A stretch of DNA of 48,333 bases from Nocardioides sp. Root190. GTDB lineage: Bacteria > Actinomycetota > Actinomycetes > Propionibacteriales > Nocardioidaceae. The stretch spans positions 326,324 through 374,656 of the forward strand of contig NZ_LMIA01000008.1 of the NCBI RefSeq assembly GCF_001428565.1, written 5' to 3'. Under the pieces are notes generated by a model. It did no database searches, had not been told where the DNA came from, and saw only the letters and a program-made list of their open reading frames with translations. Shown here piece by piece: positions 35,670 to 43,857 of this stretch; positions within the stretch are counted from its first letter, which is position 1, and each line of letters opens with the position of its first letter. The position numbers were made by a program, and so were the translations under genes.

Positions 35670-36059
35670 TCAGACGATGGCGGGCAGCAGGCTCAGCGAG
35701 AGGCCGAGCACGATCGCCGCGACGGCGAGCGGCACGACGAGCCGGCCGGCCGTCGTGGGGCCGACGGGCTGGTCCTCGGCCGTCAGGTCCATGTCCCTGC
35801 GCCACTCGGCCTCCTCGAGCTCCCACTGCGTCTCGGGCGTCACGGCGCGCAGGGTGGCGCCGATCGCCTGCAGGAAGAGGGTGAAGGTCCCGCCCGCCAC
35901 GGTCAGGACGGTGAGGATCGCGCGGACGCCCCGGGTGTCGGTCCCGAACATGAGTCCGGCACCGAGGAGCACCGCCACCACGAGGGCGAGGATGCTCAGG
36001 ATGCTGCCGATGACCTCGTTGTTGCGGGCGACGAAGCCTGAGGGAGCGGTGTCAGCCAT
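35670..36059 (-). CDS. Small membrane protein, family not recognised
   Basis: A 129-residue protein with probably three membrane helices (VIGSILSILALVVAVLLGAG, AILTVLTVAGGTFTLFLQAI and LVVPLAVAAIVLGLSLSLLP) and a charged cytoplasmic loop (WELEEAEWRRDMDLTAEDQP). No family recognised. TAAGGT lies 6 bases before the ATG on the minus strand, so it is expected to be leaderless. It diverges from miaB. Confidence 0.7.
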   Translation of the reverse strand: MADTAPSGFVARNNEVIGSILSILALVVAVLLGAGLMFGTDTRGVRAILTVLTVAGGTFTLFLQAIGATLRAVTPETQWELEEAEWRRDMDLTAEDQPVGPTTAGRLVVPLAVAAIVLGLSLSLLPAIV

Positions 36060-36065
36060 GGGCCG

Positions 36066-36121
36066 ACCTTATTCGACCGCTCCCATTCGATTGGGGTGGG
36101 CAGCCCCGGGAGCCGTAACCT
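36066..36121. promoter_or_regulatory. Divergent promoters of the membrane protein gene and miaB
   Basis: On the minus strand TAAGGT (36071-36066) lies 6 bases from the membrane protein ATG; on the plus strand TAACCT (36116-36121) lies 9 bases from the miaB ATG. Both mRNAs would have almost no leader. Confidence 0.5.
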
Positions 36122-36130
36122 TGAGCGGTC

Positions 36131-37630
36131 ATGACCAGCACTCCGACGCAGCCGAGGACCTACGAGGTCCGCACCTACGGGTGCCAGATGAACGTCCACG
36201 ACTCCGAGCGCCTCTCCGGGTTGCTCGAGGGTGCGGGCTACGCCGCCGCCACCGAGGGCGAGCAGGCGGACGTCGTCGTGTTCAACACCTGCGCCGTGCG
36301 CGAGAACGCCGACAACAAGCTCTACGGCAACCTGTCCCACCTGGCGCCGATCAAGGCCGCGAACCCCGGTCTGCAGATCGCGGTGGGTGGTTGCCTGGCC
36401 CAGAAGGACCGCGCCACCATCACCGAGAAGGCGCCGTACGTCGACGTCGTCTTCGGCACCCACAACATCGGCTCCCTGCCGGCGCTGCTCGACCGGGCGA
36501 GGGTGCAGGAGGAGGCGCAGGTCGAGATCCTCGAGTCGCTCGACGTGTTCCCCTCGACGCTGCCGACCAAGCGTGAGTCGGCGTACGCCGCCTGGGTCTC
36601 GGTGAGCGTCGGCTGCAACAACACGTGCACGTTCTGCATCGTCCCGGCGCTGCGCGGCAAGGAGAAGGACCGCCGCCCCGGCGAGATCCTCGCCGAGATC
36701 GAGGCGCTCGTCGCCGAGGGCGTCTCGGAGATCACCCTGCTGGGCCAGAACGTCAACGCGTACGGCGTCGAGTTCGGCGACCGGCAGGCGTTCTCCAAGC
36801 TGCTGCGGGCCTGCGGTGCGATCGAGGGCCTGGAGCGGGTCAGGTTCACCAGCCCGCACCCGGCCGAGTTCACCGACGACGTCATCGAGGCCATGGCCGA
36901 GACGCCGAACGTGATGCCCAGCCTGCACATGCCGCTGCAGTCCGGCTCCTCCAAGGTCCTCAAGGACATGCGCCGGTCCTACCGGCAGGAGAAGTTCCTC
37001 GGCATCATCGAGCGGGTACGCGCCGCGATGCCCGATGCCGCGATCACCACCGACATCATCGTCGGCTTCCCCGGGGAGACCGAGGAGGACTTCCAGGAGA
37101 CCCTGAAGGTCGTGCGCGAGGCCCGCTTCTCCGGCGCGTTCACCTTCCAGTACTCCAAGCGCCCCGGCACCCCCGCCGCGACCCTGCCCGACCAGGTCGC
37201 CAAGGCCGAGGTGACCGACCGCTACAACCGGCTCGTCGAGCTGGTCAACGAGATCACCTGGGCCGAGAACCAGAAGCTCCTCGGCCGTGAGCTCGAGCTC
37301 ATGGTGGCCGAGGGCGAGGGACGCAAGGACGCCGCGACGCACCGCCTCTCGGGTCGCGCCCCGGACAGCCGGCTGGTCCACTTCGAGGCCGACTTCTCCG
37401 CCGTCGAGGGCGCACCCCGTCCCGGCGACATGGTGACCGTCGAGATCACCCACGCCGCCCCGCACCACCTGGTGGCCGACGGACCGGTGCGCGCGTTGCG
37501 TCGTACCCGCTCCGGTGACGCGTGGGAACGACGTACGGCCGAGCCTGCGGCGACCTCGGCGAGCGTGGGTCTCGGGATGCCCGCGATCGGCGTTCCCGAC
37601 GCGCTCCCCGAGGCTCCGTCCTGCGGTTGA
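36131..37630 (+). CDS. miaB: tRNA-2-methylthio-N6-dimethylallyladenosine synthase MiaB
   Basis: A 499-residue radical SAM methylthiotransferase that modifies i6A37 in tRNAs reading UNN codons. The N-terminal cluster cysteines are in [27 protein letters not shown] and VGGCLAQKD; the radical SAM cluster motif is [12 protein letters not shown]; the C-terminal TRAM domain spans about 385-465. It carries an extra tail of about 35 residues. It uses as substrate the product of MiaA, encoded 1.9 kb downstream. In many Actinobacteria the two genes are adjacent; here four genes lie between. Confidence 0.96.
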   Translation: MTSTPTQPRTYEVRTYGCQMNVHDSERLSGLLEGAGYAAATEGEQADVVVFNTCAVRENADNKLYGNLSHLAPIKAANPGLQIAVGGCLAQKDRATITEKAPYVDVVFGTHNIGSLPALLDRARVQEEAQVEILESLDVFPSTLPTKRESAYAAWVSVSVGCNNTCTFCIVPALRGKEKDRRPGEILAEIEALVAEGVSEITLLGQNVNAYGVEFGDRQAFSKLLRACGAIEGLERVRFTSPHPAEFTDDVIEAMAETPNVMPSLHMPLQSGSSKVLKDMRRSYRQEKFLGIIERVRAAMPDAAITTDIIVGFPGETEEDFQETLKVVREARFSGAFTFQYSKRPGTPAATLPDQVAKAEVTDRYNRLVELVNEITWAENQKLLGRELELMVAEGEGRKDAATHRLSGRAPDSRLVHFEADFSAVEGAPRPGDMVTVEITHAAPHHLVADGPVRALRRTRSGDAWERRTAEPAATSASVGLGMPAIGVPDALPEAPSCG

Positions 37631-37644
37631 TCCCCGTCGTGGGC

Positions 37645-37650
37645 TAGATT
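37645..37650 (+). promoter_or_regulatory. -10 element for the leaderless peptidase E gene
   Basis: TAGATT is followed by 7 bases and the ATG at 37658; no ribosome binding site is present. Confidence 0.55.
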
Positions 37651-37657
37651 CGATGCG

Positions 37658-38389
37658 ATGCCAGCGGATGAACCAACCATTCTCGCAACCTCGGGCGGCA
37701 TCGTTCCCGGCGCACGAACGCGCTGGTCGGTCGGCCCGCTGACCCGTCATGCCGTGGACCTGGCCGGAGTGAACGGGCGGGCGCCACGGGTGTGCTTCCT
37801 CGCGACGGCGTGCGGTGACGCGCCCTCGGTGATCCGGGACTTCTACGACATGGCGCAGGTCGCGGGCTTCCGGGCCAGCCACCTGCAGCTGTTCACGATG
37901 CCCAACATCGAGGACGTCCGCGGCCACCTGCTGGCCCAGGACGTGATCTGGGTCTGGGGTGGCAGCGTCGCCGGTCTGCTCGCGATGTGGGAGCTGCACG
38001 GCGTCGACCAGGTCATGCGCGAGGCCTGGGAGTCCGGCGTCGTGCTGACGGGCGTCTCCGCAGGGTCGATCTGCTGGCACACCGGTGGCACGACGGACTC
38101 ATTCGGCCCGGACCTGCGCCCCATCACCAACGGGCTCGGACTGGTCCCCTTCTCCAACGGCGTCCACTACGACTCCGAGGAGCAGCGACGTCCGCTGTTC
38201 CAGAAGCTCATCGGGGACGGCGTGCTCCCGTCCGGCTACGCCACCGACGACGGCGTCGGCGTGCTCTACCGAGGCTCGTCGTTCGCGGAGGCGCTCACCG
38301 AGACCGACGGCAAGGCGGCGTACTTCGTCGAGCGCACCGCTGACGGCGGCGTGGTCGAGACCAGGCTGGCGACCCGCCGGATCCGCTGA
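37658..38389 (+). CDS. Peptidase E-like serine peptidase (S51 family)
   Basis: A 243-residue protein with the S51 fold: ILATSGGIVPG, VIWVWGGSVAGLLAMWEL, and the nucleophile elbow LTGVSAGSICWHTGG, in which the first Ser is catalytic. Family members cleave Asp-X dipeptides or act as cyanophycinase-like enzymes. The mRNA appears leaderless. It lies between miaB and the convergent small acidic gene. Confidence 0.88.
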   Translation: MPADEPTILATSGGIVPGARTRWSVGPLTRHAVDLAGVNGRAPRVCFLATACGDAPSVIRDFYDMAQVAGFRASHLQLFTMPNIEDVRGHLLAQDVIWVWGGSVAGLLAMWELHGVDQVMREAWESGVVLTGVSAGSICWHTGGTTDSFGPDLRPITNGLGLVPFSNGVHYDSEEQRRPLFQKLIGDGVLPSGYATDDGVGVLYRGSSFAEALTETDGKAAYFVERTADGGVVETRLATRRIR

Positions 38390-38408
38390 GTCCCCATCCG
38401 CCGTCTGC

Positions 38409-38663
38409 TCAGGCGGGGGACTCCTGCGTCGGAGGCGGCTCGGGGTTGCCCTTGGTCGCTTCGGTCTCGGTGTCCTCGCCCTCGAGCGCCTCCACCGGGA
38501 TCTCGTCGGTCGCCGGGTTCGTACGCGGGTCGGGGTCGTGGGGCTCGGTCGAATAGGCGCCGTCGCCACCGACACCCTCCATCGCGTTGGGCCCACCCGG
38601 AGGCGGTGCCTGCGGCTCGGCGACGGGCTCCGGGGGAGGGGGCAGCTTCTGGTCCTCGCTCAT
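38409..38663 (-). CDS. Small Pro/Glu-rich protein (84 residues)
   Basis: A probably disordered protein rich in Pro, Glu, Asp and Thr (PPPPEPVAEPQAPPPGGP; PDPRTNPATDEIPVEAL; EDTETEATKGNPEPPPTQ). Not recognised. A sigma-B/F-like promoter lies upstream with the -10 ending 9 bases before the ATG, the same geometry as the stress genes at 11966 and 12865, so it may be a distant member of that regulon. Confidence 0.65.
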   Translation of the reverse strand: MSEDQKLPPPPEPVAEPQAPPPGGPNAMEGVGGDGAYSTEPHDPDPRTNPATDEIPVEALEGEDTETEATKGNPEPPPTQESPA

Positions 38664-38672
38664 GCACGGGTG

Positions 38673-38697
38673 GTGCCCGTTGGTGGAGCGTTCAACC
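38673..38697 (-). promoter_or_regulatory. Sigma-B/F-like promoter of the Pro/Glu-rich gene
   Basis: On the minus strand GGTT (38697-38694), 15 bases, GGGCAC (38678-38673), then 9 bases to the ATG. The -10 has one mismatch to GGGTAC, but spacing and leader length match the promoters at 11932 and 12831. Confidence 0.45.
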
Positions 38698-38726
38698 GGC
38701 GGGTCGACGGCGTGTCGGACGAACTC

Positions 38727-39215
38727 TCAGAACCCCGCGTGGCTCAGCGCGGGGAGGTCACCCCGGCGGAGGCCATCGAGCACGATCCGCTCGTGCGGGA
38801 CGACCGGATCGGGGAGGTCGTCGAGGGGGAACCAGCGCAGGCCGGCGCACTTGGCCGGCTCCACGATCCGCGGTTCGCCGGTCCAGGAGCGGGCGGTGAA
38901 GAAGAAGTCGATCCGCTCGTCGATCGGGAGGTCGCGGGCCGTGCGCTGCATGGCGGTCGCGAAGACGAGGTCGAGCGCGCTCACGGCGATCTCCTCGAGG
39001 GCTTCGCGGTGAGCCGCCTGCTCGGCCGTCTCGCCGCGCTCGACGTGCCCCGCGGCCGCAGCCGCCCAGTGGGCGTCCATGTAGCCGGTGCCCTGACGCA
39101 GCTGAAGGAGGACCTCCGTGCCTTCCTCCCCCTCGCGGAGGAGGAAGACGTAGGAGGCGGGGACGACGACGAACCGGACCTGGCCGGTCACGGGGTCGGC
39201 CACACTCATCGGCAC
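38727..39215 (-). CDS. Nudix hydrolase
   Basis: A 162-residue hydrolase with a good Nudix box (GHVERGETAEQAAHREALEE followed by I), which binds magnesium and cleaves nucleoside diphosphates linked to another group. Further elements are VFLLREGEEGTEVLLQLRQ and LRWFPLDDLPDPVV. The substrate is not evident. The GTG at 39215 lies one base after the upstream antitoxin-like gene's stop; an ATG two codons later is an alternative. Confidence 0.9.
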   Translation of the reverse strand: MPMSVADPVTGQVRFVVVPASYVFLLREGEEGTEVLLQLRQGTGYMDAHWAAAAAGHVERGETAEQAAHREALEEIAVSALDLVFATAMQRTARDLPIDERIDFFFTARSWTGEPRIVEPAKCAGLRWFPLDDLPDPVVPHERIVLDGLRRGDLPALSHAGF

Positions 39216-39216
39216 A

Positions 39217-39420
39217 TCACTTGATGTCGTCGTCCTTGCCGTCGAGGCCGTCGAGCGCGTCCTTGGCCTTGTCGACGCCGGTGTCGATCTTGTCGTCGTA
39301 CTTGCCGCCGGTCTTGTCGGAGGCGAAGTCGGCGGCCTTGTCGAGACCGTCGCTGATCTTGTCGCCCTGGCTGTCGACGGCGTCGCTCAGCTTGTCCTTG
39401 GCGTCATCGAGAAATCCCAC
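39217..39420 (-). CDS. Rv0909/MT0933 family antitoxin-like protein
   Basis: A 67-residue highly charged helical protein (VGFLDDAKDKLSDAVDSQGD, FASDKTGGKYDDKIDTGVDK, AKDALDGLDGKD) matching the MT0933-like antitoxin pattern with its KTGGKY motif. In Mycobacterium the partner toxin is an SRPBCC-like protein; no such gene is next to it here, only the Nudix gene. It may be an orphan or a small stress protein. The GTG at 39420 is preferred over an upstream in-frame start because it gives the family N-terminus; GGGGG lies about 8 bases upstream. Confidence 0.75.
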   Translation of the reverse strand: MGFLDDAKDKLSDAVDSQGDKISDGLDKAADFASDKTGGKYDDKIDTGVDKAKDALDGLDGKDDDIK

Positions 39421-39479
39421 GAGAAAACCCCCGTTGCTGGATGTGGGCGACCCGCTCCGGGCCACCACGAACACCTTGC

Positions 39480-39485
39480 CAGACT
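39480..39485 (+). promoter_or_regulatory. -10 element for leaderless miaA
   Basis: CAGACT is followed by 6 bases (AGTGCC) and the miaA ATG, with no ribosome binding site. The same hexamer and spacing occur before the AraC-like gene at 46824. Confidence 0.45.
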
Positions 39486-39491
39486 AGTGCC

Positions 39492-40412
39492 ATGTCCGAT
39501 CCGTCGTCCCCGCCGATCATCGCGATCGTCGGACCCACGGCGAGCGGCAAGACCTCGCTCTCACTCGACCTCGCCCAGGCGCTGGGTGGGGAGATCGTCA
39601 ACACCGATGCGATGCAGGTCTACCGGGGCATGGACATCGGTACGGCGAAGCTCCCGGTCGAGGAGCGCAGGGGCATCCCGCACCACCTGCTCGACACCCT
39701 CGACGTGCAGGACCCGGCGACGGTGGCGCACTTCCAGGCCTGGGCGCGCGCCGCCATCGCCGACATCAGGTCCCGCGGCGCCTCGCCCGTGCTCGTCGGC
39801 GGATCGGCGCTCTACACCCGGGCCATCCTCGACCGCTTCGAGTTCCCCGCCACCGACCCCGAGGTCCGCGCGCGCCTCGAGGCCGAGCTCGACGAGGTCG
39901 GCAGCGCGGTGCTCCACCGACGCCTCCTCGACCTCGACCCGGTCTCGGGGGAGCGGATTCCCGCCGAGAACGGGCGGCGCATCGTCCGCGCCCTCGAGGT
40001 CATCGCGATCACGGGCGAGCCGTTCAGCACCGGCCTGCCCGAACCGGAGTACGCCGACCCGGCGACCGTCCAGATCGGCGTCGCCATCGAGCGCGACGTG
40101 CTGGAGGCGCGGATCCGCCTGCGCGTGCGGGAGATGTTCGACGCCGGCCTGCTCGACGAGGTCGAGCGTCTGCTCGGCGAGGGTCTCGCCGAGGCCCGGA
40201 CCGCCTCGATGGCGATCGGGTACCGCCAGGCGAGGGCCGTGCTCGATGGGTCGATGACGTTGGACGAGGCCGTCGATCGGACCGTCATCGCGACCCGGCA
40301 GTTCTCCCGCCGTCAGATGGCGTGGTGGAAGATCGACCCGCGCATCACCTGGGTGGAGCACGACGACCCGGACCGCGTCGCGAAGGCGCTGGACGTCGTT
40401 CAGCGGGGCTGA
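39492..40412 (+). CDS. miaA: tRNA dimethylallyltransferase MiaA
   Basis: A 306-residue enzyme that transfers a dimethylallyl group to A37 of tRNAs, making the substrate of MiaB. Motifs: P-loop IVGPTASGKTSLSLDLAQAL, NTDAMQVYRGMDIGTAK, HHLLDTLDV, VGGSALYTRAILD and the C-terminal ATRQFSRRQMAWWK. ATG 39492 gives the normal N-terminus. Transcription appears leaderless. The gene runs toward the FAD oxidoreductase gene, with a duplicated intergenic repeat between them. Confidence 0.96.
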   Translation: MSDPSSPPIIAIVGPTASGKTSLSLDLAQALGGEIVNTDAMQVYRGMDIGTAKLPVEERRGIPHHLLDTLDVQDPATVAHFQAWARAAIADIRSRGASPVLVGGSALYTRAILDRFEFPATDPEVRARLEAELDEVGSAVLHRRLLDLDPVSGERIPAENGRRIVRALEVIAITGEPFSTGLPEPEYADPATVQIGVAIERDVLEARIRLRVREMFDAGLLDEVERLLGEGLAEARTASMAIGYRQARAVLDGSMTLDEAVDRTVIATRQFSRRQMAWWKIDPRITWVEHDDPDRVAKALDVVQRG

Positions 40413-40427
40413 CCTGCTCCCGTCTCC

Positions 40428-40489
40428 CGGCGGATGTCATGCGATGTGGCTGCTCGGGTGACCAGTTCGTATGACTTCCCCGCGGTGAC
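40428..40489. repeat. Intergenic 62-base direct repeat, copy 1
   Basis: Copy 1 of a 62-base unit that recurs at 40501-40562 (73-base period) with three mismatches. Within each unit GTCATGCGA and TCGTATGAC form an imperfect inverted repeat around a GC-rich centre, so each copy could fold as a hairpin. It lies between two convergent genes. Confidence 0.9.
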
Positions 40490-40500
40490 CGGGCCGACCT

Positions 40501-40562
40501 CGGCGGACGTCATGCGATGTGGCTGCTCGAGCGACCAGTTCGTATGACTTCCCCGCGGTGAC
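40501..40562. repeat. Intergenic 62-base direct repeat, copy 2
   Basis: Second copy of the unit at 40428-40489, ending 11 bases before the stop of the FAD oxidoreductase gene. The few differences from copy 1 are transitions. It could be a dispersed intergenic repeat duplicated in place; it does not code for protein. Confidence 0.9.
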
Positions 40563-40573
40563 ACGGCCGCCCC

Positions 40574-41998
40574 TCACAGCCGCTTCAACGCCGACTCCGC
40601 AGCGTTGAACCCCGCCATCCCGTGCACGCCGCCGCCGGGCGGTGCGGCCGAGGAGCAGAGGTAGACCCCGTCCACACCGAGCGTGTAGGGGTCGAGAGCG
40701 GGGCGGGGACGGAACGCGATCTGCCGGGCGGTGTTGGCGCCGGCACCGATGTCGCCGCCGACGTAGTTGGCGTTGTAGGCCTCGAGCTCGGCAGGACCCC
40801 GGGTCGAGACGGCGAGGATGCGGTCGCGGAAGCCCGGGGCGAACCGCTCGATCTGCGCGATGACCGCCTCGGTGGCGTCGCCGGTCCACCCGTGCGGGAC
40901 GTGGGCGTAGGCGTAGATCGGGTTGGCCGTGCCGCTGGAGCGTGACGGGTCGATGACGTACTGCTGGCCGAACAGCACGAACGGCCGCTCGGGCATCTCG
41001 CCGCGCAGCGTCATCGCCTCGGTGGCGACCAGCTCGTCCGCGGTTCCGCCGAGGTGCAGGGTGCCCGCGCGTCGGCAGTCCGGGTTGGTCCACGGGACGT
41101 CGCCCTCGATCGCGAAGTCCACCTTGAAGGACCCCGGTCCGTAGGTGACGCGTCGCAGGGCCCGCTGGATCCGAGCCGGCAGCCGGTCGCCGACGATCTC
41201 GAGGACCCCGGTCGGGGCGGTGTCGAGCAGGACGACGTCGGGTGCCCTGCCGGTGAGGTCGCGGAGCTGGTCGAGCGAGGTCACCCGCACGCCCGCCTGC
41301 GCCTTGCCGCCGTACGACGCGAGCTCGGCCAGCAGCGCCCGGGTGATCGCCTCGGTGCCGCCCTGCGCCACCGGCCAGCCGACGGCATGGGCGGCGGCGG
41401 TCAGCATCATGCCGATGGAACCGGTGAGCGGGGTGTCGAGGCGGCCGAACTTGTGCGCCGCGACGCCGATGAACAGGGCCCGCGCGGGCTCGTCCCGAAA
41501 GCCCTTGACGAGCGTGGTGGCGGGCAGGACTGCCCTGGCGCCGAAGCGCGCCATCGTGACCGGGTGGCGCGGAACGTGCACGACGGGCCCGAGGACCTCG
41601 GTGATCAGGTCGTCGAAGTTGCGCACCGCCGGCTCGAACAGCCGCAGCCAGCGGGCCTCGTCGACCCCGAGGGCGGCGGCCGAGGCGGCGAGGTCGCGGG
41701 TGGCGAAGCCGGCGCGACCGTCGTCGAGCGGATGGGCCACCTCGACCTCGGGCCACATCCACCTCAGGCCGTGTCGCTCCAGGCCCAGCGAGTTGAAGAA
41801 GGGCGAGGCGACACCGGTCGGGTGGAACGCCGCGCAGTCGTCGTGGAGGACGCCGGGCAGCGTCAGCTCGCTGGTGCGGGTCCCGCCGCCGAAGCGGTCG
41901 TGGGCCTCGAGCACGGTCACGTCCACGCCCGCCTGGGCCAGTCGGATCGCGCCGGCGAGCCCGTTGGGTCCGCTTCCGACGACGACGGCAGAGGTCAC
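40574..41998 (-). CDS. Phytoene desaturase-like FAD-dependent oxidoreductase
   Basis: A 474-residue flavoprotein with the dinucleotide motif VVVGSGPNGLAGAIRLAQAG and the following EAHDRFGGGTRTSEL, and a C-terminal FAD motif near PPGGGVHGMAGFNAAESAL. It belongs to the phytoene dehydrogenase/CrtI-like group, whose members desaturate or isomerise lipophilic substrates. No carotenoid genes are nearby, so the substrate may be a lipid or polyketide. GTG start in a 4-base overlap with the DUF3556 gene. Last gene of the operon that begins with the acyl-CoA ligase. Confidence 0.88.
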   Translation of the reverse strand: MTSAVVVGSGPNGLAGAIRLAQAGVDVTVLEAHDRFGGGTRTSELTLPGVLHDDCAAFHPTGVASPFFNSLGLERHGLRWMWPEVEVAHPLDDGRAGFATRDLAASAAALGVDEARWLRLFEPAVRNFDDLITEVLGPVVHVPRHPVTMARFGARAVLPATTLVKGFRDEPARALFIGVAAHKFGRLDTPLTGSIGMMLTAAAHAVGWPVAQGGTEAITRALLAELASYGGKAQAGVRVTSLDQLRDLTGRAPDVVLLDTAPTGVLEIVGDRLPARIQRALRRVTYGPGSFKVDFAIEGDVPWTNPDCRRAGTLHLGGTADELVATEAMTLRGEMPERPFVLFGQQYVIDPSRSSGTANPIYAYAHVPHGWTGDATEAVIAQIERFAPGFRDRILAVSTRGPAELEAYNANYVGGDIGAGANTARQIAFRPRPALDPYTLGVDGVYLCSSAAPPGGGVHGMAGFNAAESALKRL

Positions 41999-43854
41999 GA
42001 CACGGGATCCTTCCCTGTGGTCAGCGTTCCCTTGCGACGGTAGCCGTCGGCCGTCCAGGTCACCTGCAGCGGGATCGGGCCGTTCGGCAGCCACGGCTGC
42101 TCCTTGACGGCGTCGCGGACGTCCCACGTCCCCCGCTCGACCACGCCGAGGGCCGCGTCGATGACCCGGTAGTGCTGCGGGGTCCCGGTCCGCCACGGGG
42201 TGGCCTGCGCCTCGGCGTACACGGAGACCAGGTCGCCCGGGGCGAGGTTCAGCCGCTTCTGCACCGCTGCGACCAGGCGCTCGTCGTTGAGGTGCCCGTC
42301 GCCGAAGTTCCAGCCGAGCAGGATGTTGGACATGAACTCGCCCTCGCGGACGTTGCGGCCCTCGATGTCGTCGAGGTGCTCGTAGAGGACCGAGAAGAGG
42401 CCGCGCCCCTGGCTGTGCAGTGCGCGCCAGCCGTTGACCTTCTGCAGGGTCATCTCGGCGTCGTCCTTCTCGTAGGGCATCCCGAGCATCCGCTGGAGCT
42501 GGTCGAGCTGGGTCTCCACGCACTTGATCTCGTTGAGCCGCTCCTCGACGCCGGGGCGCATCGCCCACACCGCGGTCGCCCAGTTGCCGGCGTACTGGCG
42601 CATGCTCGGCAGGAAGCTGACCAGGTCGGGCCGCAGCGAGCCCAGGATCGGCGAGGCGGTGAGCAGGACGAACACGGGGACGAGCAGCAGCGGCTCGGAG
42701 AACTCCCAGATGTTGTAGGTGCTCGCGTCGAACCCGTCACCGAAGCCGCCCCACAGCACGATCGCGATGAAGCCGAAGAAGACGTTCCACTCCAACGGCA
42801 CGGCCATGGGGAACGTGGACGTGATGTAGATGTGGAAGACGAGCATGGCCACGGCGGCGATCGCGGCGATCGTCGTGTTCGTCGTCAGGAGCAGCACCAG
42901 CGGGATGCCGATCTCGACGGCGGTCCCGTTGACGTGCGCCATGAACCAGGCGAGCCGGCCCGGGCGGAGGTCGCCGTTGGCGACGTCGCGGTAGTGGGCG
43001 TGCTTGATCGCGCTCGGCACCCCGGGGCTGTTGGAGACCATCGGCGGTACGACGTGCTCGAAGTGCAGGCCCAGCTTGGACGCGCCCGCGCCGATCCACA
43101 CCACGCAGATGACGATCTTGAACACCATGACGAGGTTGACGAAGTCCGCATCGGTGGCGCCCTCCGCCATGACCAGGGCGCCGAAGGTCGCGGAGAAGAG
43201 CATGATCGGGAGGTACTGCTCGGAGCGGGCCGCGAGGAAGACGACCTTGTCGCGCAGACCCATCAGCGGCATCAGCACGAGGATCGGCACGAACGCGATC
43301 GGCGGCACCAGCTCCTGCGGTCCGGTGCCGAGGGGGAGGTGGGCGACCACCTCGGCCGGCACCAGCAGAGGCAGCGCCAGGGCCGCGAGGACGGCGACGT
43401 ACAGGAGCACGTCGACGACGGTGCGCGTGTCGCCCCCGGTGAGCGGGACCTTGTCGCCCCAGGGCGCCATTCGGATCGTGCCCGGGCGCAGCCAGTACCG
43501 GATGTTGCCGAGGAACGGCATGAAGTGACCGCACAGGGGGCCGAACGCGCCGCCGAGGCCGATGACCTCCAGCAGCATCAGCCACACGGCGAGCTTCTGG
43601 TAGACCACGATCGAGTCGAACCACGTGCCCGGCTCGGTGAAGTGGACGTACTCGGTCGTCATCGAGGTGATGGCCAGGCCGACGGCGAAGTAGAGCCCGA
43701 GCATCTTGATGATGTAGATCAGCGTCAGCGCACGGGGCGTGCCGAAGCCGTCGTCGACCCAGTTGGTCGTCAGGACCCGGAGCCGGTCGCTCAAGGACAT
43801 CCGGACGAACTCGGCCGGCGGCACCGGCTGCTCTGCGGGCTTGAGGAATCCCAT
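41995..43854 (-). CDS. DUF3556 family multi-spanning membrane protein
   Basis: A 619-residue protein with about ten membrane helices in the first 420 residues (TLIYIIKMLGLYFAVGLAIT; VWLMLLEVIGLGGAFGPLCG; DVLLYVAVLAALALPLLVPA; VNLVMVFKIVICVVWIGAGA) and a soluble C-terminal domain (430-619). This matches DUF3556 proteins of Mycobacterium and relatives. Function unknown; the partners here (acyl-CoA ligase, desaturase-like flavoprotein) point to lipid chemistry at the membrane, as an inference. Starts 3 bases after the ligase stop. Confidence 0.87.
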   Translation of the reverse strand: MGFLKPAEQPVPPAEFVRMSLSDRLRVLTTNWVDDGFGTPRALTLIYIIKMLGLYFAVGLAITSMTTEYVHFTEPGTWFDSIVVYQKLAVWLMLLEVIGLGGAFGPLCGHFMPFLGNIRYWLRPGTIRMAPWGDKVPLTGGDTRTVVDVLLYVAVLAALALPLLVPAEVVAHLPLGTGPQELVPPIAFVPILVLMPLMGLRDKVVFLAARSEQYLPIMLFSATFGALVMAEGATDADFVNLVMVFKIVICVVWIGAGASKLGLHFEHVVPPMVSNSPGVPSAIKHAHYRDVANGDLRPGRLAWFMAHVNGTAVEIGIPLVLLLTTNTTIAAIAAVAMLVFHIYITSTFPMAVPLEWNVFFGFIAIVLWGGFGDGFDASTYNIWEFSEPLLLVPVFVLLTASPILGSLRPDLVSFLPSMRQYAGNWATAVWAMRPGVEERLNEIKCVETQLDQLQRMLGMPYEKDDAEMTLQKVNGWRALHSQGRGLFSVLYEHLDDIEGRNVREGEFMSNILLGWNFGDGHLNDERLVAAVQKRLNLAPGDLVSVYAEAQATPWRTGTPQHYRVIDAALGVVERGTWDVRDAVKEQPWLPNGPIPLQVTWTADGYRRKGTLTTGKDPVS

Positions 43855-43857
43855 TGC

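Noticed and set aside
38727..39420. Nudix and antitoxin-like genes as a toxin-antitoxin pair
   Set aside because: They are adjacent, but Nudix hydrolases are not known partners of MT0933-type antitoxins and the Nudix box is that of an ordinary hydrolase.
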